A DNA stretch of 35,000 nt from Prorocentrum cordatum. Lineage: Eukaryota; Sar; Dinophyceae; Prorocentrales; Prorocentraceae. Under the pieces are notes generated by a model. That model did not search any database. It was not told the DNA's origin and saw only the letters and a program-made list of their open reading frames with translations. The translations under genes were made by a program, and so were the position numbers. Positions 17,026-25,490 of this stretch are shown here, piece after piece. Location of the stretch: NCBI GenBank assembly GCA_963575745.1, contig CAUYUJ010017809.1, positions 113,871 to 148,870 of the forward strand. Direction: 5' to 3'. Each line of letters begins with the position of its first letter. Position 1 is the stretch's first letter.

Positions 17026-17680
17026 CCCGCCAGCGACCCTCAAAGCCCTCAAAGCACGAATCCACAGAATCGGTCATTTCACAAAGCCGCACGCTCGCTT
17101 CACGAACGAGCTTTCGTTCCATTCACATCTCGTTCGTTAGCCTGTAGCCCAAGCTCGCGAAATCATCCGCTCGGCCCATCGGTCACGGGCAACCTGCGCG
17201 CAAGCAATTCGGATTCGGTCGGTGGCGCCAAACGCCGCGGCCTCCCCCAAAGCAGCACCTTCTTCCGAGCCACCGAACCCGAAAACAAAAAACATAAGCC
17301 TTCAAAGGTGTTTCGTTGAATCCCGAACCAACAAAACCAACAAAACTAACAAATCAGACAAACGGTAAACGTTTCGTGATACCGAGGGCGCCAAACACTG
17401 TACATGCTTATCTGCTTGTTCGGTGTTGCTGGCATGGGAGTCATCGAAACACTGTTTTGGAATGATATGTTAATTTTTGGGGTCCCGGAAGTTCCAGTGT
17501 TCGCTGCTGCCTCTCCCCCCCAGCACCTCTCTCTGAGCCTTCGAAACCCAAACATAAAAACAGTGTTCCGTTGCTTCCCAAACCAATTACTCCGACGGTG
17601 GGACCCCGCATGACAATTACTTAGATTGTCCTTCGTTTTTTCCTCATCGCCCTGGCCAAAGGCGCCCGTCTCGCCCTCTG
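17026..17680. other. No gene recognised; balanced composition
   Basis: Moderate GC, with AAACAAAACCAACAAAACTA near 17330-17355. Two segments about 200 bp apart resemble each other (CCGAACCCGAAAACAAAAAAC near 17273 and CGAAACCCAAACATAAAAAC near 17540), each followed by GTGTT(T/C)CGTTG. This suggests a diverged duplication of about 260 bp. No protein is recognised. Confidence 0.45.
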
Positions 17681-17840
17681 TTGCGCCTCCTCCTCATCCT
17701 CCTCGTCTTCCTCGTCTTCCGTCTCCTCCTCCTGCTCGCCCTCCCTCCTTATTTGATTTCTCAATTTCCTCTTTGTCCTTTTCCGCCTCCTCCTCCTCCT
17801 CCTCCTCCACCTCCTCCTCCTCCTTCCCCCCCCCCCCTCA
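17681..17840. repeat. Pyrimidine-rich CCT/CTC microsatellite tract
   Basis: Repeated CCTCCT/CGTCTTC units, ending in a C-rich run near 17826-17838. The minus strand reads as Glu/Arg-rich peptide, a composition artefact. Confidence 0.85.
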
Positions 17841-17875
17841 TCTCCATCCCGCCTGTTCTCCTCATACACGGCCTC

Positions 17876-17942
17876 AGCTGGTCTCTGCTGGTCTCTGCGG
17901 GTCTCTGCTGGTGTTTGCTGCTTTCTGCTGCTCTCTGACGCT
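17876..17942. repeat. Short tandem repeat of GGTCTCTGCT (10-11 bp)
   Basis: GCTGGTCTCTGCTGGTCTCT and variants (GGTGTTTGCTG, CTTTCTGCTGC) run about six times in tandem. Confidence 0.75.
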
Positions 17943-17984
17943 ATCCGCTGGTGATATATGATACGTTCTGCCGTGTCGTGAAAT

Positions 17985-18300
17985 AGAGGCCCATAAGGAG
18001 GGGGCTCCCGCCTGAGACCCTCTTGCAACTCACTCACAGATGCGTGTGGAACGCCTCGTGATGTGCCCGTTTGGGGCGCTCAAATGTAACGCCTGGTGGA
18101 GTTTGCCGATGGCCCGCTCGGATTACCAACATGAAGTGCAGGCCCCCGCCCGACGCTTCCTCGCTATCCACCCACCGATGAAGACCCCGCGTGAAATTTC
18201 CTCCATATTTAATCCTGAAGAGTCCAAAAATGACGACTGTTACAGGATGCCGATGACCCGTTCGGATTACCTACATGAACTGCGGGCCCCCTAAGGAAGG
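17985..18300. repeat. Two-copy direct repeat module
   Basis: GCCGATGGCCCGCTCGGATT and onward (18105-18150) is repeated at 18248-18293 with about six changes. The sequence AGG.GGGGCTCCCGCCTGA occurs near 17995 and again near 18295. The modules look like fragments of one diverged repeat of about 140-300 bp. Confidence 0.65.
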
Positions 18301-18354
18301 GGCTCCCGCCTGACATTGACGCGCTCGCGCCCACTTCGCCCAATGCGTTGCAAG

Positions 18355-18535
18355 GTTGCGCGCGCGCGAGAGGCCCGTTTGGTAGCAAGCCCTGGGAATG
18401 TTGAAAAAAACACCGGTTGTCCAAGAATTCCCAGGATCGCGAGCACAAGCGATTTGGGGGGCATTCTCGTTGCGAAACCATGTGTCCCTGTATGTTTTGG
18501 GACACTCGATGTAATAATCCTTCCAAAACCTAGAA
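18355..18535. repeat. Dispersed ~180-bp repeat, copy 1
   Basis: Begins GCGCGCGCGAGAGGCCCGTT, then TTGGTA.CA, ATGTTGAAAAA, a CAAGAATT segment, a CGTTGCGAAACCATGTGTCC segment, TGTTTTGGGACACTCGATG and AATCCTTCCAAAACCTA. Relatives with the same order of blocks occur at 22295-22440 and 22575-22760. The minus-strand translations resemble each other only because the DNA does. Confidence 0.7.
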
Positions 18536-19087
18536 AATATTTCAATTACCCAGGGACGTACCCAACCCTTTGGCAACAGGTGGCATTATCAACTGGCGCT
18601 TTCAAAATAGCTGAACATCCACTGGACGTCCAAGAGGCCCACGAAAGCGACGACCATTGCATTCTTGGCAATCGCCGCGCTTGAGGGTCAAGCGGTGTAC
18701 TTCGCTCAACGAAGAATCAGCGCCCCGCGCTCTCGAGAGACAGCGCTGCGCACTGCGCTACAGGACGGCGCCGCGCGACCGATCAGCGAACCGCGCTCTG
18801 CGCTCGATCCTGGTGTCCACATACTGCCTGCACCAGGGCCGCGCCTTCTTTACCCCCCTCCGCGCTTTCCCATGCCACGGAGAAACAGCGCCGCGCGCTC
18901 GGGCCACAATGACAGCGCCGCGCGCTTCGAGAAGGGGCCGCACCCCGCGCTCGCTTGCGAAATATCAAAGACCCCCTGGGGAATATGTTTGTGGAGCAGC
19001 AGTGTGAAGGGAGCGGCGCTGCGAGGATTCGTAGGACTCGTCCTAGACATCGGATCAGTCGAACGAGCTGCGCACTCGGCCAGCGGC
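18536..19087. other. GCGCCGCGCG-rich segment, no gene recognised
   Basis: From about 18715 to 18955, ACAGCGC(C/T)GCGCGCT-like units recur irregularly among frames of Arg/Ala/Ser composition. Nothing recognisable is encoded. Confidence 0.45.
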
Positions 19088-19639
19088 TCACTGGAGCTGC
19101 TCGAAGAGGCGGAGCTCGCGGGCGCCAATCGCGCGATGGGCGATCTCGGCATACCCGTCGAATGTCACGTCGCCAGCAGTCTCTAGACGCCAAGCCCCTT
19201 CCCGATCTGGAAGCACCGTGGCAAAACGCACGTGCATGTCCCGCCCGGGCGGCCAGTGACAACTCGGACGGAGCGCCTGGAATCGCAGGCCACTGATAGT
19301 GAAGACTGCGCCGTTGCAGATAGCAAACAACGGGTTTTCGTCGTCGTAGGGCAAATGTCGAAGCCTCCACGGCCCGCCTCTCGAGGCGATCATCACCACA
19401 GCCGCCGGCGGGATTACGCTCGGAGGGGCGGGGGGCAGAGTGGCATCCCTCAGCACCCGGACCGCCCTGCTGGCGCGCAGGGCCGCCGCAACTGCGTCTG
19501 CCAGGCAGTGGAACGTCTGCCGCCAGAAGAAGCTCACCACGTGGCGCAACAGGTCGCGCTGCCTGTAGATCCCCTGAACAGCAGGGGTCTTGCTCAAGGC
19601 GAGCAAGCCGAAGTACAGCTCCGAACGCGGCGCTGCCAC
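19088..19639 (-). CDS. Possible hypothetical protein or exon (183 codons)
   Basis: A minus-strand frame ends at the TGA at 19088-19090 and is open to at least 19639, where the codon is GTG, not ATG; it runs further upstream into the 119-bp tandem repeat. The translation is less biased than the surrounding artefact frames and looks protein-like: a helical segment (DLLRHVVSFFWRQTFHCLAD) early, then ENPLFAICNGAVFTISG and RDMHVRFATVLPDREGAWR, ending HRAIGARELRLFEQLQ. I recognise no family, and no relic leader or clear start is seen. It may be the last exon of a gene whose 5' part is outside or destroyed, or a chance frame in GC-rich DNA. Confidence 0.3.
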   Translation of the reverse strand: MAAPRSELYFGLLALSKTPAVQGIYRQRDLLRHVVSFFWRQTFHCLADAVAAALRASRAVRVLRDATLPPAPPSVIPPAAVVMIASRGGPWRLRHLPYDDENPLFAICNGAVFTISGLRFQALRPSCHWPPGRDMHVRFATVLPDREGAWRLETAGDVTFDGYAEIAHRAIGARELRLFEQLQ

Positions 19640-19641
19640 CC

Positions 19642-19998
19642 CATTCTCATGGGCCTGTAGCTGTGGCCTGGGCCTGCAGCCGAAGCTTGGGACCCGAAAG
19701 TTTTAGCTCGGGCCTGTAGCTGTAGCAGGAGAATAGTATTCTGCTGTTTCGGTCGCACGCCATTATCATGGGCCTGTAGCTGTGGCTTGGGCCTGCAGCC
19801 GAAGCTTGGGACCAGAAAGCTTTAGCTCGGGCCTGTAGCTGTAGCAGGAGAATAGAATTCTGCTGTTTCGGTCGCGCCCCATTATCATGGGCCTGTAGCT
19901 GTGGCTTGGGCCTGTAGCCGAAGTTTGGGACCCGAAAGCTTTAGCTCGGGCCTGTAGCTGTAGCAGGAGAATATTATTCTGCTGTTTCGATCGCACCC
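19642..19998. repeat. Three tandem copies of a 119-bp unit
   Basis: Units start at 19642, 19761 and 19880, exactly 119 bp apart. Each runs from CATTATCATGGGCCTGTAGC through GCCGAAGCTTGGGACC and CAGGAGAATA to CTGCTGTTTCGGTCGC. The copies differ at only a few positions. Within each unit GGGCCTGTAGCTGT occurs twice, about 60 bp apart. Confidence 0.95.
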
Positions 19999-20061
19999 AA
20001 ATCGCCCTGCTCACAGCAACTCCTCTGGACATCGTCGTTGGAAACCTGACCGACAAATCCC

Positions 20062-20110
20062 GATACGGCAGGTTCGTGTCGTGCCGACCCCAGCGTTGGT
20101 TTTTGACACC
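20062..20110. repeat. Dispersed repeat fragment shared with 968-1017
   Basis: GGCAGGTTCGTGTCGTGCCG, then AGCGTTGGTTTTTGACAC, matches 968-1017 with scattered substitutions. On the minus strand both encode a similar peptide (NQR...D.NLPY), which follows from DNA similarity and is too short to call a gene. Confidence 0.55.
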
Positions 20111-20115
20111 GCAGG

Positions 20116-20180
20116 GATCGTTCAACCTTGAACGATCGGCCGCTGCCGCAACGTCCGATCGTTCAACATCGATCGATTCT
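20116..20180. repeat. GATCGTTCAA palindromes
   Basis: GATCGTTCAACCTTGAACGATC is split as GATCGTTCAA, CC, TTGAACGATC at 20116-20137, a perfect 10-bp stem. CCGATCGTTCAACATCGATCG follows at about 20155-20175, and TTTAACCTTGAACG recurs near 20197. A small hairpin cluster, otherwise unexplained. Confidence 0.65.
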
Positions 20181-20279
20181 GGGTCGCCGGCGGCGTTTAA
20201 CCTTGAACGCCCGCGGCGGGGTCGCGACGAGTCGACACGACGCGAACCTACCGTAGTCGGTACTCTTCGCTAGAGTGGC

Positions 20280-20570
20280 TGCCTTGGGCCGTCTTGGGGC
20301 CTCGTGGGCAGACTTCGGGCCCTCTGGGAAGCCTCTTGGGCCGTCTTGGGGCAGTATTGGTTGCCTCTTGAGCCGTCCTGTAGCTCCGGAAAGCCGAAAA
20401 GACGAGAAGGCCAAAATCCTTTTAAACAAAAAAAATATCGTAAAATTCGTGGCTTTGGCCTCTCGGGGCCCTCCCATGAAGCCTTTTGGGAGCCTCTTGG
20501 AGCGTCTTGGAAGCCTCTCGGGCCGTCTGGGGCCCACCTTGAACGTCCTGGAGCGATCGTTCGGCGTCTC
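20280..20570. repeat. Degenerate 'GGGCCGTCTTGGGGCCTC' repeat block, copy 2
   Basis: GGGCCGTCTTGGGGCCTCGTG, GGGCCGTCTTGGGGCAG and GCCTCTTGGAGCGTCTTGG recur about every 25-50 bp, interrupted by an A-rich patch near 20425-20450. As at 16787, GAAAGCCGAAAAGACGAG follows part of the block. On the minus strand it encodes a Pro/Lys/Asp/Gly-rich repeat peptide. Confidence 0.6.
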
Positions 20571-20575
20571 AGGAG

Positions 20576-21356
20576 CCCACGAATGTGCCGACAATTGCGC
20601 AGTTCGCAGCTCCCCCCGCAGGGAGCCGCGAGGTCCCGACGCGATCCGCGTGTAACCCCACTCCGCTGGGCCCAGGAGCCCACGAAAGGACCGACAGTTG
20701 CGCAGTTGGCAGCTCCCCCCGCAGGGAGCCGCGAGGTCCCGACGCGATCCGCGTGTAACCCCACTCCGCTGGGCCTCCCAGGAGCCCACGAAAGTGCCGA
20801 CAGTTGCGCAGTTGGCAGCTCCCCCCGCAGAGAGCCGCGAGGTCCCGACGCGATCCGCGTGTAACCCCACTCCGCTGGGCCTCCCAGGAGCCCACGAAAG
20901 TGCCGACAATTGCGCAGTTCGCAGCTCCCCCCGCAGGGAGCCGCGAGGTCCCGACGCGATCCGCGTGTAACCCCACTCCGCTGGGCCTCCCAGGAGCCCA
21001 CGAAAGTGCCGACAGTTGCGCAAGTTGGCAGCTCCCCCCGCAGGGAGCCGCGAGGTCCCGACGCGATCCGCGTGTAACCCCCACTCCGCTGGGCCTCCCA
21101 GGAGCCCACGAAAGTGCCGACAGTTGCGCAGTTGGCAGCTCCCCCCGCAGGGAGCCGCGAGGTCTCGGCGCGATCCGCGTGTAACCCCCACTCCGCTGGG
21201 CCTCCCAGGAGCCCACGAAAGTGCCGACAGTTGCGCAAGATCGCAGCTCCCCCCGCAGGGAGCCGCGAGGTCTCGGCGCGATCCGCGTGTAACCCCCACT
21301 CCGCTGGGCCTCCCAGGAGCCCACGAAAGTGCCGACAGTTGCGCAAGATCGCAGGA
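20576..21356. repeat. Tandem array of a ~106-bp unit, seven full copies and one partial
   Basis: Units begin at CCCACGAAAGTGCCGACA near 20576, 20679, 20785, 20891, 20997, 21105, 21212 and 21320. Each contains GCAGCTCCCCCCGCAGGGAG, CCGACGCGATCCGCGTGTAA and CCACTCCGCTGGGCC. Lengths vary from 103 to 108 bp through small indels, so open frames run across the array only in patches. Confidence 0.97.
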
Positions 21357-21627
21357 GGCGACAGATGCGCATATCGCAGCCCCCCAGAGGGCGCCGCGAG
21401 GAGGAGGTAGGAGGCGGAAGGGAAGTGGGCGGGAGGACGGGGCGACCAGAGTGCTCTATTCAAAACGAGTACCCAACCAAGGGAGGGTTGGGAAAAATGT
21501 CGGCATGCGCGCGCGACGAAGCGCGCGCGCATGTCGTCCCATTCGTTGCAAGGGATTTCTGGAAACTGATGATCATGTGTTGCAGAATATGAGGGAATGA
21601 GGGGGGCGGATACCGGCAGGCCTGGGA
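21357..21627. repeat. Junction with dispersed module and a CG-rich palindrome
   Basis: ATTCAAAACGAGTACCCAAC and GGGAGGGTTGGGAA at about 21446-21492 match the modules at 531-662. A palindrome then follows at 21504-21533, with arms CATGCGCGCGCG and CGCGCGCGCATG around ACGAAG. After it, GTTGCAAGGGATTTCTGGAA resembles text after the palindromes at 22772 and 23391. Confidence 0.65.
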
Positions 21628-22150
21628 TAGTACGACTTCATACTTACGATGGACGATGGGGCAAAATCCTGCGTATTTTAACAAAACGGAAAATGAACTG
21701 TTAACTCGGGGGGCCTAAATACTCTTGAAAGAAAGTGACTCTATGTGGTCCTATCTACGTGGCGCAACTCACCAATGCCCGCAGTGAGTTGTCAACACCA
21801 CTGCTCGCGCAAACACCCCACCCACCCACCCGCAACTTGGTTAGCATAACGCATGCGGACGTAATTGCGATGAGTGCTTGGCGTTGGTTGGTGCATTTCT
21901 GCGGCCGCGCTAGCCCGCGCATGCTCGCGCGCGCAGCGACCAGCTACTGTGGCGCGACCGACGCGTCCGCGGCGGCGCTGGCCGCTGGGCACTTCCAGCG
22001 GACACCTCAGTGCGAGCCGGTGGCTTCGGCGGGCGCGGTATCATGGCGACGCCGACAACGGTAGACACGATGATGAAAGTAGCGATGATGGTGATGGTGG
22101 TGGCGATGACGATGTTGATCGCGCCCGCCGATAACGATGACGATGTCCTC
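21628..22150. repeat. ~500-bp segment, copy A of a local duplication
   Basis: Shares with 22917-23409, in the same order: CTCATA..TA.GATGGACGATGG, GTGGCGCAA, CCACCC.CCCGCAACTT, TTGGCGTTGG.TGGTGCAT, a CCAGCTA..TTGGCGC segment, GGGCGCGGTATC.TGGC and CCGACAACGGTAGACA. The final part (about 22055-22145) is a GATGGTG/GATGACG simple repeat. Minus-strand translations (AEMHQPTPS..RN) are alike because of this similarity. Confidence 0.75.
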
Positions 22151-22186
22151 GCGTCGGTGATAAAGAATCCAGACAGAGTTCGACAT

Positions 22187-22208
22187 GCGCGCGCGGACGA
22201 CGCGCGCG
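22187..22208. repeat. GCGCGCG-GACGA-CGCGCGC palindrome
   Basis: One of at least five CG-only hairpins in this region (others at 21504-21533, 22483-22502, 22772-22798 and 23391-23409). The arms are alternating GC of 8-9 bases, and the loop is ACGA or GACGA. Confidence 0.7.
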
Positions 22209-22294
22209 AGTGGCCCGCGTGGTACTTTTTGACACGGATCGTGCCCCCCAGCACGCACGCAATGGCGTTCGGATAAGTTCGACATGCGGATCGA

Positions 22295-22440
22295 AGGACC
22301 CGTTTGGCAGAATTCGATGACAATGTTGGAAAACCAATGGAACTTTCAAGAATTCGCAGGAGCGCGGGGGCAGAATTTTGTTGGAAACTGTTGTTGCAAA
22401 ACCATGTGTCCTTATATGCTTCTGGGGCACATTTAAAAAC
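22295..22440. repeat. Dispersed ~180-bp repeat, copy 2
   Basis: Contains GACCCGTTTGGCAGAATTCG, ATGTTGGAAAACCA, CAAGAATTCGCAGGAGCGCG, TTGTTGGAAACTGTTGTTGC, AAACCATGTGTCC and CTTCTGGGGCACAT, the same order of blocks as 18355-18535. Confidence 0.65.
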
Positions 22441-22482
22441 AAAAAAAAACAAAACAAAAAAATGTGAAACATGTCGGCATGT

Positions 22483-22502
22483 GCGCGCGACGACGCGCGC
22501 GC
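22483..22502. repeat. GCGCGCGACGACGCGCGC palindrome
   Basis: Near-perfect CG hairpin following an A-rich run (22437-22462). Confidence 0.7.
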
Positions 22503-22574
22503 CTGCGTTTAGTCCCGTTTTGTGCCAAGGATTGTTGCGACAGCACGCGCGCAAGGCCGTTTGAACGGTTTGGA

Positions 22575-22760
22575 CATGCACGCGCGAGAGGCCCGCTTGG
22601 TAACATGTTATGGACATGTTACACAACCATGCTTGTTCTGAGAATCTGCAAGAGCGCGGGATCAGACTTTGTTTGAAAATCCTTGTGGCGAAAGCACGTG
22701 TGCTGTATATGGTTTCGGGGCAGTCGATTTCGAAATCCTTACGAAACCTAAGTTGTTGAA
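22575..22760. repeat. Dispersed ~180-bp repeat, copy 3
   Basis: CACGCGCGAGAGGCCCGCTT, GGTAACATGTTATGGACATG, GAATCTGCAAGAGCGCGG, TTTGTTTGAAAATCCTTGTG, GCGAAAGCACGTGTGCTGTA and a TTTCGGGGCAGTCGATTTCG segment match the other two copies in order. Copies 2 and 3 are 280 bp apart. Confidence 0.65.
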
Positions 22761-22916
22761 GGAATCCGGCAGGCGCGTGCGCCGACGCGCGCGTGCGCAC
22801 TTCGTCCATTTGCGCAAGGGATTATTGAAAACCACTGATACTTGATAAACGAATGCGCGCGCGTAGAATGTGCTGCATAAGGTGAAGGAGAAAGTGTTAC
22901 TGGCCGGGCCAGGATG
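22761..22916. other. Spacer with CG palindrome, no gene
   Basis: Carries the hairpin at about 22772-22798 (GCGCGTGCGCCGACGCGCGC) and then CACTTCGTCCATTTGCGCAA and GGGATTATTGAAAACCACTG, which recur in altered form after 23409. Confidence 0.6.
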
Positions 22917-23409
22917 ATCTGGACTCATATTTAGGATGGACGATGGGGCAAAATCATACGTAAATTGCAATACGGAAGAGGGGTAAATGCAAGGAAGGCA
23001 GATCCGAACACTCTTGTAGAAAAGAGAATCGACGTGGCGCAACCTGTGTGGCGCAATTGGATCTAACAAACGAGTTGACACATCCCACGCTCTGACAAAC
23101 ATCCCACTTACCCACCCGCAACTTCGTTTGCAAAACCGATGCGGTGGCGATTGCGATGCTTGCTTGGCGTTGGCTGGTGCATCTCTGCCGCCGCGCCAGC
23201 CCCAGCCCGCGCGTGCACCGGCCAGCTAGTTTGGCGCCACCGTCGCGGCCGCGGTGGCGCTGACCGCAGGGCGCATCCCAGCGGGCGTTTCACTGCGAGT
23301 CGGCGACTTGGACGGGCGCGGTATCGTGGCAAGGCCGACAACGGTAGACATAAACGTGATAGTAGCGATGCTGGTGACGATGTTCGCACCGCGCGCGACG
23401 ACGCGCGCG
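22917..23409. repeat. ~490-bp segment, copy B of the local duplication
   Basis: Aligns with 21628-22150 block by block (GGATGGACGATGGGGCAAAA, ACCCACCCGCAACTT, GCTTGGCGTTGGCTGGTGCA, GCCGACAACGGTAGACA). Copies A and B start about 1290 bp apart. It ends with the CG palindrome GCGCGCGACGACGCGCGCG at 23391-23409. Confidence 0.75.
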
Positions 23410-23528
23410 TGTGTACTTCGTCTCATTGTTTGCAAAGGAGTAATGAAAATTTATGACTTTTGATAGACGACTGCGCGCGCATAGTATTTTGGCAAAAGAT
23501 GACGGGGGGGGTCGAACCCGGCGTGGCT

Positions 23529-23700
23529 GGGATGGTACGAACTCATATCTAAGACGGACGATGGTGCAGAATTTTATGTAACTTGCAACACAAAAATGTG
23601 GACCGATAAAGCCGGGAGGGGGGGGGATCCTTACTGTTTTTGAGAAAGGAAAATCCACTTGGTGCCACCTACGTGGTGCAATCTATGTAGCACAAGTATG
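23529..23700. repeat. Partial third copy (C) of the duplicated segment
   Basis: CTGGGATGGTACGAACTCAT, GACGGACGATGGTGCAGAAT, TGTTTTTGAGAAAGGAAAAT, GTGGTGCAATCTATGTAGCA correspond to the first 150 bp of copies A and B. It stops where the 75-bp array begins. Confidence 0.6.
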
Positions 23701-23739
23701 CGAGGCCACGACAAGGCGCGATGGAGCGGCAACGGCGAC

Positions 23740-24003
23740 GACATAGCCGCCAGACCGGCAGTCAGGCCCAGACGGGGCGGCGAAGAGGCGGACACGCGGC
23801 GGCGACGGCGACGACATAGCCGCCCGACCAACACGCAGGCCCCGACGACTGGTGGCGACGAGGCGGCGGCGACGGGGCGGCGACGGCGGCGACCTGGCCG
23901 CCGGACCAACACGCAAGCCCAGGCGACTAGCGGCGACGAGGCGGCGACGAAGCGGCGACGGCGGCGACACAGCTGGTGGCCCAACACGCAGGCCCAGATC
24001 CTT
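23740..24003. repeat. Tandem array of a ~75-bp GCGACG-rich unit (about 3.5 copies)
   Basis: GACATAGCCGCCAGACC-like starts occur at 23740, 23813, 23891 and 23966, spaced 73, 78 and 75 bp. Each is followed by (A/C)ACACGCAGGCCC and a GGCGGCGACG stretch. Open frames across it are repeat-derived. Confidence 0.85.
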
Positions 24004-24185
24004 AGGGAACACGCAAGAACCGCTAAGTGCAAGAACATACACAAATATAAATATATATATATATAGACATTATGCACATATAAATACAGCAAACAAACAA
24101 AGAATAAACCAACCAACCGAACAAACAAACAAGAAAAACAACAAACAAGCATGCAGACAAACAGAGATACTTCCACAACTTCTTG
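24004..24185. repeat. A-rich ACAAAC / TATATA simple sequence
   Basis: AAATATAAATATATATATAT is followed by repeated ACAAACAA and CCAACCAACC units (about 24090-24160). No gene. Confidence 0.75.
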
Positions 24186-24189
24186 CCTG

Positions 24190-25010
24190 CGGGGGGGGTC
24201 TCCTGGGCATGCTGTTGGGGCGTCCGCGGGCCGTTCTGGGTGGCTCGTGGGCCACGGCGGGCCCAGCAGGAACCAATGCGGATCTTCTGAGGGCACTGAG
24301 GCGGTCTGGGAAGCAGGGTTGAGCGCCCCAGGGATCCACACTGGGCCGGCTTAGGCCGTCCTTAGCCCGTCTTGGGGCTCTCTGGGAGTCTTTCGGGCCG
24401 TCTGGGAGCGGGGGCTGCTGGAGCTGCGCTGCAGGCTCGAAAGATCGAATAAGCGAGCGCGCGATAACCCACCAAAGCCTAATACAATCAATTGTTTTGC
24501 ATGTTGGAGGCGTTAGCTGAGGCCGTCTGGGGGGCATTTTGGACGGCTCTTGGACGGCCTTGGAGCCATCTTGGGTCATCTTTGGCTCATCTGGGCTGTC
24601 TTGGAGACTCCTGGGGCTGCGCACGGCCATCTGAAGCCTCACATGGGCCGCCTTAGGGTCCTCCCGGGCCGTCTTGAGCTCCCCTGGAAGCGGAAGCCCT
24701 CTGGGGGCGATTTTCGGCCCTCTTGAGCTGTCTTGGGTGCCTCTTGGGGTCCTCCTGGAAGCCGTTTGGGCTGTCTCGGAAAAATATTGAAGGCTTGTGT
24801 GCCGACTCGGGCGATCTGACCAGCGGTAACGCAAGAACCCCCTAATAGTTGAAAACCCTCGAGGGATCCATGATCGTTGCCTCTCGGATGCCTTCCAGTC
24901 CAATGTGAAGCCCTGGTGGTAGCATCCAGGAGGCCTCCTGGCAGCAAACTGGAACTCTTTTGAGCCGTCTTGGAGACGTCCGAGCTGCCCTTGGGATCTC
25001 TTGTCGCTTA
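24190..25010. repeat. Degenerate 'GGGCCGTCTTGGGG' repeat block, copy 3
   Basis: Dozens of variants such as GGCCGTCTGGGG, GGGCTGTCTTGGAGACTCCT and GAGCTGTCTTGGGTGCCTCT, roughly every 10-30 bp, with two interruptions of unique text (about 24430-24510 and 24780-24950). It is the longest of three such blocks in the window. On the minus strand it encodes a Pro/Arg/Lys/Asp/Glu-rich degenerate repeat open for 335 codons. Confidence 0.6.
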
Positions 25011-25149
25011 CTCGCGCCCCCTTCGGGAGTCCCGAGCTTCTCTGCGGCCACGGCCTGTTGTCAATGGCCAGGGACAAGCCCGAGAGGCCCTGTTCCCGAA
25101 TCAGAGATTCGAGGTACTGCCGCCTGGACCCCCATCATCTACCCTCCCC

Positions 25150-25490
25150 GCACTGTGTATATACATGCATATATACGCACAAATGTACAAACAATACATA
25201 CATACATACATACATACATACATACATACCTACCTACATACATACATACATACATACATGCATGCATGCATGCATACATGCATCCATACATACATACATA
25301 CATACATGCATACATGCATGCATACATACATACATAGATACATACATGCATACATACGTACATACATGCATACATACATGCATACCTACCTACCTACCGA
25401 CCTACCTACCTACCTACCTGCATACATACATACATACATATATACATCAATGCATGCATGCATGCATGCATGCATGCATACGCACATGCA
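25150..25490. repeat. (CATA)n tetranucleotide array with CCTA and CATG variants
   Basis: Almost pure CATA repeats for about 300 bp, with stretches of CCTA (about 25383-25425) and CATG (25257-25280 and 25450-25478). Because four and three share a 12-bp period, all frames stay open, giving His/Thr/Tyr/Ile repeats on one strand and Met/Tyr/Val/Cys on the other. Confidence 0.97.

Noticed and set aside
20163-21532. Two minus-strand frames of about 380-420 codons with repeated 'GTFVGSWEAQRSG'
   Set aside because: They are the 106-bp tandem array translated in different frames.
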